Assembly: GCA_025594325.1 (NCBI GenBank)
Contig: JANHCV010000001.1
Span: forward strand, 1,674,001-1,738,000
Direction of reading: 5' to 3'
From: Blastocladiella emersonii ATCC 22665
Taxonomy: Eukaryota > Blastocladiomycota > Blastocladiomycetes > Blastocladiales > Blastocladiaceae
Length of the DNA stretch: 64,000 nucleotides
Numbering within the stretch: the stretch's first letter is position 1; the number at the start of each line of letters is the position of its first letter. The notes under the pieces were generated by a model. That model saw only the letters and a list, made by a program, of their open reading frames with translations, was not told the origin of the DNA and did no database searches. This document shows, in pieces, positions 10,492 to 21,617 of this stretch. Position numbers and translations under genes: made by a program.

Positions 10492-13400
10492 ATGTACCCG
10501 CAATGGAGAACCATGGCGATTGCCGCCGTCGCCACCGTCATGATCTTGCTATCGGCGACCAGCGCCGTGCTCGCGACCAATCTCACGGTCGTGGCCATGC
10601 TGCCCATGTCGGATCCCGGTATGACGATTCCTCGGCACACGTCAGATCGGTGAGCTCCGTGACCTGACGGACGGTCCGCCTCTAGTCCTCGGCGGAATCT
10701 TCAAGGGCATCGCCAACGCGCTCTCCGTCGTGCCCGATGTCATTACGACCATCGACCCGGACCACAACTACACGGTGCAGTTCGTCGACTCGGCGTCCTC
10801 TCGCTTGACGGGCGTCAAAATCCTGAACGAGCTGGCCGTGGCCGGGCGCCCGATCCACGCGCTCATCGGCGACTACTCGTCCCGCGTGACGCTGCCCGTC
10901 GCCCTGACTGCAGCCTCGCAACGGCTGTGGCACTGCGGCGTGCCGTCATCCGTCGACTTCAACAACAAGGCCGACTTCCCGCTCTTCTACCGGACCGCTC
11001 CCGACGACTTGCAGGGCGGCCGCGCGTTGGCCATGGTCGTGCGGTCCATGGGCTGGGGGTCGGCCAACTTGATCGCGGTCGCTGATCCGTTTGGTCAGTC
11101 GCTGACCGAGAGCTTCATGGCCGCGGCCAAGTCGCTCGGCATTGACGTTCATTCAGCACAGCAGTACGCGCCGGGGACCACCAATTTCGCGCCGTTCCTT
11201 GACACGGTCGCGGCGAACGGGTCCAAGGTCACGCTTCTACTCGGATTTCCCGGCGACGCGCGACTCATTTTCCGCGAAGCAAAGTCGCGCGGGATGCTCA
11301 CGTCCGAGTGGGCTTGGGTACGACTCTCGCGTATCTTCCTGCGGCCTCAACTGACTCGCGATGCGCGCAGCTAGGGCCGGTGACCATGTCCATGTACCTC
11401 GACTCGTTCACGGCCGACGTCGACAAGGACCTGGCCGATGGCATGTTCTACGTGTTCCCGCTGCAGTCGGCCAACCCACAGTTACAGCGATTGCGTTCGT
11501 CGTACCTTGCCAAGTTCCCGAACGCGACCGCCGAGTCGCTCCTGGGGTACCCGCTCATGTACCTGGACTGCCTCATGTCGGTGGCTCACGGTGCGGTCTG
11601 TCGTCGGGACTGCTCATGACAGTCCTAACAAGTTGTGGCACTCTAGGGTTCAAACGCCTGACGGCAAAGTACGGCGACGCGGCCGTGCTGGCCAAGTCGT
11701 ACACGGCCAACCTGACCGAGTTCCTCGTGCCGTTTGACGGCGCCTCGGGCCCCGTCAGCTACGACCAATACGGCACCCGCCTCGCGTACGGTCGCGCTCG
11801 ACAGCACGCTCCCTCCCAACTAACCGCCCCCGCGATTCTAGCAACTGGAACGTGGTGAACATCGTCAACCGGCGCGCCGTCGTGACGCACGAGGTGTTCC
11901 TGTCCAACAACACGTTCGTGCAGCTCGCCGCCCCGCGGTTCGCCGGCGGCTCTGCAACAATCCCGCTCGACCGCCCGCCGCTCGTGCGCGCGTACCCGCA
12001 GTGGGAGGACGGCGGCGTGCAGGCGCTGGCGGCCGTGCGCGCGCTGCTGATCTCACTCCAAATCGCGGGCATGGTGCTGCTGTTCGCGTACCGCACCGAG
12101 CGCCGCGTGCGCCAGCTGTCGCTGCCGTTCCTCCTCATGATCGGCACGGGCTGTGTGCTGGTCCTCGCCAGCGAGTATTTCCTGGTGGGCGTGCCCACTC
12201 CGTTCCACTGCTTTGCCTCGCCCATCCTGCTCGCGTTCGGGTTCCAGATGGTCATGGCGAGCGCAGCCGCGAAAACGTACCGCATCTACCGCATCTTCGA
12301 CAACCGCGTTGGCGTGGCCATCTCCAAGGCGGTCCTGAAATCGCACATCCTGATCCGCAACGTCGGCGCCGTCCTGTTCGCGCAGGCCGTCCTGTTCCTG
12401 ATCTGGATTGGCGGGTTCCCGTCGTGCGTGACGCTGGTCCAGACGCGCACGCTGCTCTACTACGCGTGCACGTCGTCGAGCGTGGCCGGGTACTGGTTCG
12501 TCCTGGGCCTGTCGTTCGCCCTCAACGCGGTGCTCCTCGGCGTGGTCGTGGTCCTCGCGTACAAGACGCGCGACGTGGACTCGAGCTTCCGCGAGACGTC
12601 GTGGATCTTGTACACGGCGCAGAACGTGCTGCTGTGCGCCGTGGTCGTGGTCCCGCTCAGCGTGATCCCGCTCGACACGCTGGCCATGCCCGCGTACTAC
12701 GTGCGCGCGGTGGTGCTCATCTACGCCGTCATGTTCGCGTACTACGCGCTCGTCGGGCGCCTCGTCGTGACCATCCTGTCCGAGCGGTACGCGCCGCGGA
12801 CCGGGAGTCTCGCGGAAGCGCTCGTCACGCACACGGGCGGGTCGCAGAACGGGCAGCGGCTCGACGGTGCCGCCATGTTCGGCCCCGTCACGAAACGCGG
12901 CGGGGCCAAGCGGGCCGGGTCGATGGCCGTCATGGCCGCGTTGCAGCACGCGTCCGGCCCGCTTCCAACACCAGGCGGCTCGTGCTCGGCGACCGCGGCG
13001 AACCTGCCCAGCGCGTCCGTGCCCAACGAGCTCTCGGGCCACTACCCGGTGCTCCGTCGCGGGTCAGGGCTCGGGTTATTCGGCAGCATCGTGCAAACGT
13101 GGCACACGCACCACGTCTACGCGAACCTGCGGCCGACGGCGAGCCACATTGTGATCACGCCGCCGCAGGATCTCGCGACCGCGTCCAAGGAGCCCGGCGT
13201 CGCGCTCGGTCTCGGCGGGGTCGCGTTCGACGCGTCGCCCGCGGGCGTCCCGCCCGGGTGCATCGAGGTGATCCACCGCAAGACGGGCCGCGCGTGGGTG
13301 GTGCAGCTTGGCGGGGCCGATGAAGTCGCAGCGTGGGCGGCGCTGCTGCGTCCGGTGGTCGGTGCGACGCTGAGCACGGGCGCGGCCGACTCCAAGTCGC

Positions 13401-13540
13401 AGACGCGGTCGCAGGCGGGCAAGTCCAAGAAGACGAACGGGACCGAGTCCGGGAGCAAGACGGTCGAGTCAGCCGGGGCCCCGGCACTGCGACCATCACC
13501 GAGCTCGAGCGGGCCGAAGCCGATGGACGACGACGAGTGA
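10492..13540 (+). CDS. Class C (GABA-B-like) G-protein-coupled receptor with PH-like tail, copy 1
   Basis: Five exons: 10492..10618, 10686..11317, 11371..11590, 11647..11785, 11842..13540; 938 residues. Phases agree with copy 2 at every junction. A signal peptide (about 1-28) precedes a periplasmic-binding-like ligand domain to about residue 380 (MLPMSDP, GDYSSRVTLPVA, GQSLTESFMAAA). Seven membrane segments span about 437-683 and include KTYRIYRIFDN after TM3 and LAYKTRDV after TM5, both typical of GABA-B receptors. The cytosolic tail is Ser-rich and ends in a PH-like region at about 773-880 (IEVIHRKTGRAWVVQL, then EVAAWAALL). It probably senses a small molecule at the plasma membrane; the ligand is unknown. 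Part of the gene is an apparently identical inverted copy of the other receptor. Confidence 0.88.
11704..12777 (+). repeat. 1,074-bp inverted duplicate, left copy (within GPCR copy 1)
   Basis: It matches the reverse complement of 18638-19711; paired coordinates always add to 31,415. The match covers the end of exon 4, the whole fourth intron and the seven-membrane-segment coding region. Just outside it both sides diverge: at 11703 and several sites before it, and from 12778 (CCTGTCC against CCTCTCC). Translations in every frame agree between the copies. The intron identity argues for recent gene conversion rather than selection on protein. Confidence 0.85.
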
Positions 13541-14689
13541 GATGTGCATGTCACCCGATAAACCTTGTTCCAACTCCGTGGGTAGGGGTGCCGACCTCGG
13601 GCGCGTGTTGTTCACCACCTCAAGGTGAAGTGGCGCGGCGCGTGCGCTCACCCGATCGCACCTGTCGCAGGTGATCGGCGACTCGGGCGGGTAAAGCCGA
13701 AGCGCGCGCGCGACGCGGCGGGGCTTGACCCTGCCGAGAAAGGGAAGGGACCGCGGCATTGGTCGCGCGCTGAAGAGGGCGCCACGCCTAATCATGACGC
13801 ATGCGGGCGTCAGCGCGGGTCGGGCCACGTTTGTCACCTCCCGCTTCGCGGCGGCGGCACGTCGGCGACGGGCCTCCGCAGCTATCCTAGCTGTCACGGC
13901 CGCAAGCGAGTCGCGTCTCCCCGCGCCTCGGCCACGACGACCGTGAGGCGCACCGCGTAAGGCAGGGCGACAAGACGAGTGAGGCAACCGTGGGCGGGAC
14001 CGCGGCAGCGGGTGATCGATCCGATGGAGCGTCGCTTTCGGCAAGCGGAATGATCGGGAGGCGGCGGGCAGGATAGAGTTCGGCACGAGCACAGCAACTG
14101 TGCCCTGCCATCACAGCGGGCCTTGGTCGGAAATGCCGCAACACGGATGGTATGTGGCAGCGCTCGGGCGAGGCGGCCGCGCTCTGGGTCGGCCGCGCGC
14201 GACCCCAACCGCTCCCTTCCGCCCTCCCGCGCTCCTCGCTCTCCCCGGCATACTAGCCTGTTTCTGCACTGCATCCGCCCTCGCCGCCCGCCGCTACCGA
14301 CCGTGTTCGTGATCGGGGTGCCCCTCGCGATCGCGTACTCTGCCCGCGCCGCGTCCCGCCAGACGAGTGCGCGCGCCCCCTCGCCGGTCACGGCGGATCG
14401 GTTGCCGAGGCGCGCCGTTCCCCGCAATCTGCAATCCGCAGCCGCCGCCACCACCGCCGCCTTCTCACCGACGCGCGCGCTCTGCTGCCCTCGCCGCCCT
14501 CGCGCGATCGCTCTCCCCGACTTGCTGCAACGCCCGCGGCTGCCTCCGAGGCACTCGCTCAAGGTGCATTCGCCCTTTTTCCCTCGCGCGGCCCGTCCCA
14601 CCCGCTCACTGCTCGTGTTTGCCATGCAGATCGCCCGTCCGCCCCGGCTCTCGCTCGCCGCCGTCGCCCAGCTTTGCCTGCCCGCAACC
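13541..14689 (+). other. Spacer between GPCR copy 1 and family B gene
   Basis: 1,149 bp with no supported gene. The frame of the family B protein stays open upstream to 14123, but that part is Arg/Pro/Ala low complexity and has no counterpart in family A, so I treat it as 5' leader. Confidence 0.4.
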
Positions 14690-17600
14690 ATGACCGGCAC
14701 CGACTCGTCGCACTTTGCTCCGCGCACCCCCGGCATCCCGCGCTGCATGCCGTCGCTCGTCGCCCCCTCGCACTCGGCCGACTCGCCGCGCGTCGGCGCA
14801 GCCGCCATCCAGCGCATCGCCGCCGACACCGCCGCCACGGCACCAACAGCGTCGGCGTCTACTCCACGCACCAGCAACCCGCCTCGTCGCCGCTCGGCCG
14901 CTGCGGGCGGTGCTGCCCCACCATCCATGCCCACCGCAACACATGCACCGCCGCGCAAGTCGTTCCTCGGCCAGGCCGCTTCCCTCCTGCGCTTCTCGCA
15001 CCGCCGCAGCGCACCGGCCACCGCCGTCATCCCGCCCATGCCGACGCGCCCGCGATCTGCCCCCGCCACCCAGCAGCTGCAGCTGCAACCGCCACCGCCC
15101 TGCCCGCTACGCCGCCGCGAGCCCCGCTCCTCCAAGAAGCACCGCGAGCGCCACGGTGACGACGACCGCGACGACGAGAGCACCCGGATCCGCGCCGATT
15201 GCACCGAAACGGAGCGCAGCCCAGACTCCGAGTCGGACGCCGCCGCTGCCTCGACCTCGACCTCGGATCCGGCGGCCGCGCCGACCTCGTGGTCGCGGCG
15301 GCTCCGCCGATCGCTCGCCCGCCGCGCCGGCAAGAGCAGCGGGAGCAGCAGCAGTCGCAGCTCCAGTCGCAGCGGGAGCGCCTCCTCGCCCGGCAGCGAC
15401 AAGGCAACCCCACCGCCCCCGCTACCGGCCTCGCCCGCGACCCCGTCGCCGCTCCTCGCCGCGTGCTCGCACCACCGCCGCCCCACATCGCGGCCCCGCT
15501 CCGCCACCGGGTCGCGCTCGCGGTCCCGGTCGTACGCCCGATCGCCGTCGTCGCCCGCCGCGTCGCACGCGGACGTGTCGTCGTCGCGGTCGAGCCGTCG
15601 CGCGCGCAGCCGGATCCGCCGTGGCGGGACACCCGCTCCACACGTCCACGAGGACCTGCACCTGGCCTCTTCGGCCGACGACGAGTCGGGGTCCGAGTGC
15701 GAGACCGACGGCCGCAATGGCGACGATGGCGCGCACAGCATCGCGTCGGACGCCACGGGCCTGCACCGCCGGCGCAGCCGCCGCCGCAAGCTCGACCGGA
15801 TCCACAGCGACGAGCGCGACGACCCGCTCGCCCTCGTGCAGCGCCTGCGCCTCGTCTGGACGCTGTCGGCGTCCGAGCTGCTGCAGGAGAGCTACCAGAA
15901 GTCGGCCCGCGCGCTCGTCGTCGCCCTGTACTCGGCCACGCTCGTCGAGCCCGGGTCCGCGGCCGGCGGCGCGCCCGCCTCGCTCATCGGGTCGCCCGCC
16001 TCGTCCACCAACGGGTCCGCCGCGTCGCTCGACACGGGCGCGAGCCCGAGCCCCAGCAACGCCGCCGCCGCGGGGCTCGCGCAGCTCCGGTCCATGCTCA
16101 TGCACTCGTCAGTCCCGCGCGAGCTCCTGGTCCCGCCGCAGGGCACCGTGCCTGGCCCGACCGTCCTCAACCGCCGTGGGTCCGCGCACCGCCGGTCGCG
16201 CGGCCAGTCTGACCGCCTGAGCGCCGAGCCCGACGTCCCGCGGCCCGCCTCGATCCAGCGTCTGTACGACGCCGTCTACGGCGACGCCTTCGAGCACCTG
16301 ATCACCGACTCACCGCCCACGGCCAGCCCGACGGCCACCTCCTCGCCCACGTCGCCCGCAAGCGCGTCGCGGTTTGGGTCCGCCACCCTGCCGACATCCC
16401 CCAGCACGCCGACCGTAGCGGACCTCGAGACCCAGGTCCGCCTCGCGGGCGGCCGCGCCGACGATATCGCGGCCGCCGAGGCTGCCCACACGCTGCGCGT
16501 CGCGCACATGCTGCTGACGCACCACCTCGCCGTGGCGTGCCTCGACGCGGTCGTCCGGCTCGAGCCCATGCACCTGATCGTCGTCCTCGCGCGCCCGCGC
16601 GACGCGCTGCCCGAGATTCTCCTCGACTGCCCGTCGCCCGCCAAGGTCGCTGCCATGCTCGGCGTGCCCGTGCGCGATATCACGGGCGAGTCCTCGCCTG
16701 ACCACGCGATCGAGGACGACGCTGATGAGGCGCACCCGGCACCCGCACCCAACTCGATGGCCGCGTGGGCGCTCGAGGTGCGCCACGCGCTGTGCGCCGC
16801 GGCCGTCGGCCTGATGCGCGCGCTGGTCCAGGCTCGCCTCACGCGCCCGCCGCTCGCGTACCTGTACGCGTCGCTGCTCCGCGCCGTCCGCCTCGCCGCG
16901 TACGTGTACGCCGTCGACCCCTCGGTCCAGTGGGTCTGGTCGCCGCGCGACGCCCTCGTCAGCGGCACGTCCATGGAGATTGTCGGCGGGGTCCCGCCCG
17001 GCGGGGACGGAGATGGCGATGGTGGCGACGCGATCGTCCTGTTCAGCGTGTGTCCCGGCCTCGTCCTCGTCACGGGCTCGGGTCCCGCCGAAGTCAACCC
17101 CGTCGCGTCCGTCGCCGCGGCGTCGAGCGCGTCGCTCGCGCCGAGCCCGAGCGGGTCGGCGGCTTCGGGGTCGCAGCTCGCCGAGGCGACCGCCGCGTCG
17201 ACGGCGCAGCGCGGGATCGTCCTCGTCCCCGAGCAGGTGTTCGCGATCCGGTCGCCGCTGCAGGACCTCGACGCCCTCGCTGCCGCGTCGCCCGCGTCTT
17301 CGACCTCAATCAGCCCACGCACGTCGCCGCCCAAGCCCAAGCCTGCAGGCCACTCGCGCAAACACCGCAGCCAGACCCAACAGCAGCAGCGGTTCCGCCC
17401 GCACCACGGCGCCACCGCCGGCCGGCCGTGGTCCAACACGTCGTCGCTCTCGGCCTCGTCATCGTCCTCGATCGCGACCATTCGCGTCGAGTCGGACGGC
17501 GACGAGCCGTTCGTCCCGCCGCTCCCGCCCGTCCCGCCGATGCCCACCAACGCCGAGGGCCCGTTCGCGTACGCGTACGCCGCGCCGCCGCTGCCCGAGT

Positions 17601-17749
17601 TCTTTGCCCCGGCACCACCTCCATCGTTCTCGTCCCTCGACGCCCCGCTAATTCTGCTCCCACCACCCGCGCGCGCACGCAGCGCGCTCGCTCACGAGAT
17701 GGTCGGCCTCGGGCTCGAGGAAAAGGGCACGGCTGCGCCCGCGCCGTGA
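14690..17749 (+). CDS. Large unrecognised protein, family B (paralog of family A)
   Basis: Single exon, 1,019 residues from the ATG at 14690, chosen because both paralogs then begin with a short variable leader followed by (L/I)xPRCMPxL. An in-frame ATG lies at 14123. It shares with family A the blocks LALVQRLRLVWTLSASELLQ, ARALVVALYS, MLLTHHLAVAC, LARPRDALPEILLDCP, RLAAYVYAVDPSVQWVW and VLFSVCPGLV, in the same order. The first third is Ser/Arg/Pro-rich and probably disordered. The order of helical blocks suggests an all-alpha domain split by loops. Function is unknown. It is convergent with GPCR copy 2, mirroring the A-GPCR association. Confidence 0.75.
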   Translation: MTGTDSSHFAPRTPGIPRCMPSLVAPSHSADSPRVGAAAIQRIAADTAATAPTASASTPRTSNPPRRRSAAAGGAAPPSMPTATHAPPRKSFLGQAASLLRFSHRRSAPATAVIPPMPTRPRSAPATQQLQLQPPPPCPLRRREPRSSKKHRERHGDDDRDDESTRIRADCTETERSPDSESDAAAASTSTSDPAAAPTSWSRRLRRSLARRAGKSSGSSSSRSSSRSGSASSPGSDKATPPPPLPASPATPSPLLAACSHHRRPTSRPRSATGSRSRSRSYARSPSSPAASHADVSSSRSSRRARSRIRRGGTPAPHVHEDLHLASSADDESGSECETDGRNGDDGAHSIASDATGLHRRRSRRRKLDRIHSDERDDPLALVQRLRLVWTLSASELLQESYQKSARALVVALYSATLVEPGSAAGGAPASLIGSPASSTNGSAASLDTGASPSPSNAAAAGLAQLRSMLMHSSVPRELLVPPQGTVPGPTVLNRRGSAHRRSRGQSDRLSAEPDVPRPASIQRLYDAVYGDAFEHLITDSPPTASPTATSSPTSPASASRFGSATLPTSPSTPTVADLETQVRLAGGRADDIAAAEAAHTLRVAHMLLTHHLAVACLDAVVRLEPMHLIVVLARPRDALPEILLDCPSPAKVAAMLGVPVRDITGESSPDHAIEDDADEAHPAPAPNSMAAWALEVRHALCAAAVGLMRALVQARLTRPPLAYLYASLLRAVRLAAYVYAVDPSVQWVWSPRDALVSGTSMEIVGGVPPGGDGDGDGGDAIVLFSVCPGLVLVTGSGPAEVNPVASVAAASSASLAPSPSGSAASGSQLAEATAASTAQRGIVLVPEQVFAIRSPLQDLDALAAASPASSTSISPRTSPPKPKPAGHSRKHRSQTQQQQRFRPHHGATAGRPWSNTSSLSASSSSSIATIRVESDGDEPFVPPLPPVPPMPTNAEGPFAYAYAAPPLPEFFAPAPPPSFSSLDAPLILLPPPARARSALAHEMVGLGLEEKGTAAPAP

Positions 17750-17853
17750 TCTCTTGCACACACACTTCTCCTTCTCCCTCATTCCTCTAGATTCTCGCCC
17801 ATGCCATGCACTTCTTGTTCCTAGAATATGTATTTTTTCGATTGCACAACAGC

Positions 17854-20800
17854 TCACGAGTCTTCGCTGACCGGCTTCAGCCCGACGCCGGCGCCTCGCG
17901 ACGCGGAGCCCGTTGAGGCGGATGTGACGGGGACCGCGGGACCCGGGCTGCTCCCGGTCCCAAGCGACCCGCCGCGCGCCTGCCCTCCGTGCTGCCGAGA
18001 CTGCGACCGCGACTGCGACCGCGACTGTGACCGCCCGTCGCTGCTGGACCCGAGCGTCGCCGCGACGACGGGCTTGAGCGCGGCTGCCCACACGCCCACC
18101 TCTTCGGCGCCGCCGAGCTGGACGACCCACGCGTGGCCCGACGTCCGGTGCACGATCTCGATACACCCGAGCGGGACGCCCGCGGGCGCCGCGTCGAAGG
18201 CCACGCTGCCGAGGCTCACGGCCACGCCCGGCTTGCGCGAAGCCGTCGCCAGGTCGGCCGGCGGCACGAGTACGAGGTAGCCGGAGCGTAAGTTTGCGTA
18301 CACCTGGTGCGCGTGCCACGTCTGCATGATGGCGCCGAGGAGGCCGAGGCCCGAGCCGCGGCGCAGGACGGGGAAGCGGCCGGAGAGCTCGGTGGGCGTG
18401 GCCCCGGGCATTGTGGTGGCCGCGCCGACGACGGCGGTCGAGGTCCCGCCCGAAACCGAGGTCGTCGCGGGAAGCGCGCCGACGGACATGGCGGCCAGCG
18501 CGGCGACCGACGAGGTGCGTTTCCCGCCGCGCTTGGAGACGGGGCCGAAGATGGTGGTCCCGTTCTGCGACGACGCGCCGATCTCGGTGACCAGGGCGCT
18601 CGCGAGGTCGGTGCCGCCGTTAGCGCGGCGTTCGGAGAGGATGGTCACGACGAGGCGCCCGACGAGCGCGTAGTACGCGAACATGACGGCGTAGATGAGC
18701 ACCACCGCGCGCACGTAGTACGCGGGCATGGCCAGCGTGTCGAGCGGGATCACGCTGAGCGGGACCACGACCACGGCGCACAGCAGCACGTTCTGCGCCG
18801 TGTACAAGATCCACGACGTCTCGCGGAAGCTCGAGTCCACGTCGCGCGTCTTGTACGCGAGGACCACGACCACGCCGAGGAGCACCGCGTTGAGGGCGAA
18901 CGACAGGCCCAGGACGAACCAGTACCCGGCCACGCTCGACGACGTGCACGCGTAGTAGAGCAGCGTGCGCGTCTGGACCAGCGTCACGCACGACGGGAAC
19001 CCGCCAATCCAGATCAGGAACAGGACGGCCTGCGCGAACAGGACGGCGCCGACGTTGCGGATCAGGATGTGCGATTTCAGGACCGCCTTGGAGATGGCCA
19101 CGCCAACGCGGTTGTCGAAGATGCGGTAGATGCGGTACGTTTTCGCGGCTGCGCTCGCCATGACCATCTGGAACCCGAACGCGAGCAGGATGGGCGAGGC
19201 AAAGCAGTGGAACGGAGTGGGCACGCCCACCAGGAAATACTCGCTGGCGAGGACCAGCACACAGCCCGTGCCGATCATGAGGAGGAACGGCAGCGACAGC
19301 TGGCGCACGCGGCGCTCGGTGCGGTACGCGAACAGCAGCACCATGCCCGCGATTTGGAGTGAGATCAGCAGCGCGCGCACGGCCGCCAGCGCCTGCACGC
19401 CGCCGTCCTCCCACTGCGGGTACGCGCGCACGAGCGGCGGGCGGTCGAGCGGGATTGTTGCAGAGCCGCCGGCGAACCGCGGGGCGGCGAGCTGCACGAA
19501 CGTGTTGTTGGACAGGAACACCTCGTGCGTCACGACGGCGCGCCGGTTGACGATGTTCACCACGTTCCAGTTGCTAGAATCGCGGGGGCGGTTAGTTGGG
19601 AGGGAGCGTGCTGTCGAGCGCGACCGTACGCGAGGCGGGTGCCGTATTGGTCGTAGCTGACGGGGCCCGAGGCGCCGTCAAACGGCACGAGGAACTCGGT
19701 CAGGTTGGCCGCGTACGACTTGGCCAGCACGGCTGCGTCACCGTACTTGGCCGTCAGATTCTGAAAGCCTACGTGGTCGGCATCAGCTCGCGTCAACGGC
19801 AGCGCGCAGTGAAGAACCGTACCGTACGCCAGCGACAGCAGGCAGTCAAAGTACATGATCGTGTAGCCTGAGAGAATGTCGGCCGTCGCGTTCGGGAACG
19901 CGGTGAGGTACGTCGACTGCAGCCACTGCAGCTTGGGCGTGACCGCTTGCCGTGGGAGCACGTAAAGGAACCCGTAGGCGTTGTCCTTGTCGACGTCGGC
20001 TGAGAACGAGTCCAGGTACATGGTCTGCGCCGCGGGCCCGAGCTACACATGGTAAGGGTGAGAACGCGGCCTTGCATTGACGAAGGTACAGGGACGCACC
20101 CACGCCCACTCGGCCGTGAGCATGTTGCGCGCCTTGGCCTCGCGGAAGATGAGCCGTGCATCGCCCGGGAACCCCATGATCAGGGTGACCTTGGACCCGC
20201 TCGCCGCGACCGTGTCGAGGAACGGGGCGAAGCTCGTCGTCCCAGGCGCGTACTGCTGCGCCGTGTACACCTCGATGCCGAGCGACTTGGCCGCGGCCAT
20301 GAAGCTCTCGGTCAGCGACTGCCCGTACGGATCCGCCACGGCAATGAGGTTGGCCGACCGCCATCCCATGGAGCGGACCACCTGCGCGAGCACGCGGCCG
20401 CCTTGCAAATCGTCGGCGTTGGTGCGGTAGAACAGCGGGAAGTCAGCCTTGCTGTTGAAGTCGGTCGATGAAGACACGCCGCAGTGCCACAGCTTCTGCG
20501 GGGCCGCGGCGAGCGCGACGGGGAGCGTTACCCGTGACGAGTAGTCGCCGACGAGCGCGTGGATCGGCTGCGCCGTGACCTGGTCGTTGAGCAGCTTGAC
20601 GCCCGTCAGGCGCGAGCCTTTGGTGTCGACGACCTGGACCGAGTAGTTGTGGCCCGGATCGATGGCGCTCATGGCGGCTGGTGCGACCGAGAGCACGTTG
20701 GCGATGCTTTTGAAGATCCCACCGAGAACTAGGGAGGGCCTTTATCAGTCCGGATCGCACGCCTCTTGCAACGGCGCATAGGGTACCTGCGTCCGACATG

Positions 20801-20925
20801 GGCAGCATCACGAGCACCGTCAAGTTGCTCGCTTGCACCGTGCTGGCCATAAGCAACACGGTGAACGCCGCGATGGCCAGCATCGCGATCGTGACGCGTA
20901 TCGACGGACCGGCGAGTCGATACAT
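17854..20925 (-). CDS. Class C (GABA-B-like) G-protein-coupled receptor with PH-like tail, copy 2
   Basis: Five exons, complement(join(17854..19573, 19630..19768, 19823..20042, 20100..20728, 20787..20925)), 948 residues. A signal peptide (about residues 1-32, ending VQA) is followed by the ligand-binding domain (MLPMSDA, GGIFKSIA, GDYSSRVTLPVA), the seven membrane segments, and a tail with a PH-like region (IEIVHRTSGHAWVVQL, then EVGVWAAAL). Ectodomain and tail differ from copy 1 at many residues, while the seven-segment region is the same. Start: MYRLAG aligns with MYPQWR of copy 1; an in-frame ATG lies 39 bp upstream. The tail ends in a run of SRSQ repeats. Confidence 0.88.
18638..19711 (-). 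repeat. 1,074-bp inverted duplicate, right copy (within GPCR copy 2)
   Basis: Reverse complement of 11704-12777, including the fourth intron. The copies face each other across about 5.9 kb that contains the family B gene. Breakpoints fall inside coding sequence on both sides, as expected of a conversion tract and not of a mobile element; there are no terminal repeats or target-site duplications. Confidence 0.85.
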
Positions 20926-21617
20926 TGTGTAGGTTGACCTCCTGTTGCGGTTCAGGAGCTGCATCGGTTACATTTAGAGACGCCCCAGTCTTTGCACGAT
21001 CTCGCGGGCCTCCATTTGCAGTCGTGCCCGTTACGGGATCGGGAGGCCGTTCTGGCTCGCGCGGACCACCCTCTAGCCGAACGACGTGTGAGACGGCTAT
21101 CCGCACCGACTTCGACGCCAACGGAGAGCGCGTTGTGTCTTCCGCGGTGCGTCGCAGGACGTGTCGCGTTGTGACGCAGCCGCGAGACACGCGTGAGAGA
21201 CATCACGTGCACAGCGAACGCGTTCCGCCACAGCGTGATCTCGCGTGGGCTTGCCGATCTTCGCGTCGCACAGCACCGCCGCCGCGCGCGGCCGCTCCCG
21301 CTCAACCGACCTCGTCGGTCTCTCCTTAGGCTCAGTATCACCCTAGAACACAACGAAGCTCATGCAAAGTAGTCGTGGAGTGGAGCCACTTATGTCCCCG
21401 AGGCGCGGCGCGGCGATTCACGATGCTCGAACTGGCTCGGGACGCGACGACGAGTCGCACGGTCCTTCCTCGAATCGCATCGCGTCGCACTCGCAAGAGT
21501 GTCTCTTCGTCAAGTGGAGGGCACCTTCCTTGCATAATAAGTTCGGCGCGCGTTGGGTCTTCGCGCGTGTACATTCGCCTCGCTTTGGGCGGTGTAAGTC
21601 TCGCGCTAAGCATGCAT

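Noticed and set aside
12053-13042. Antisense frames conserved between the two GPCR copies
   Set aside because: The conservation only reflects the identical DNA segment, and the frames change outside it.
11704-19711. Inverted repeat as the ends of a large transposon
   Set aside because: Ends fall inside GPCR exons, there are no target-site duplications, and the content between is an ordinary cellular gene.
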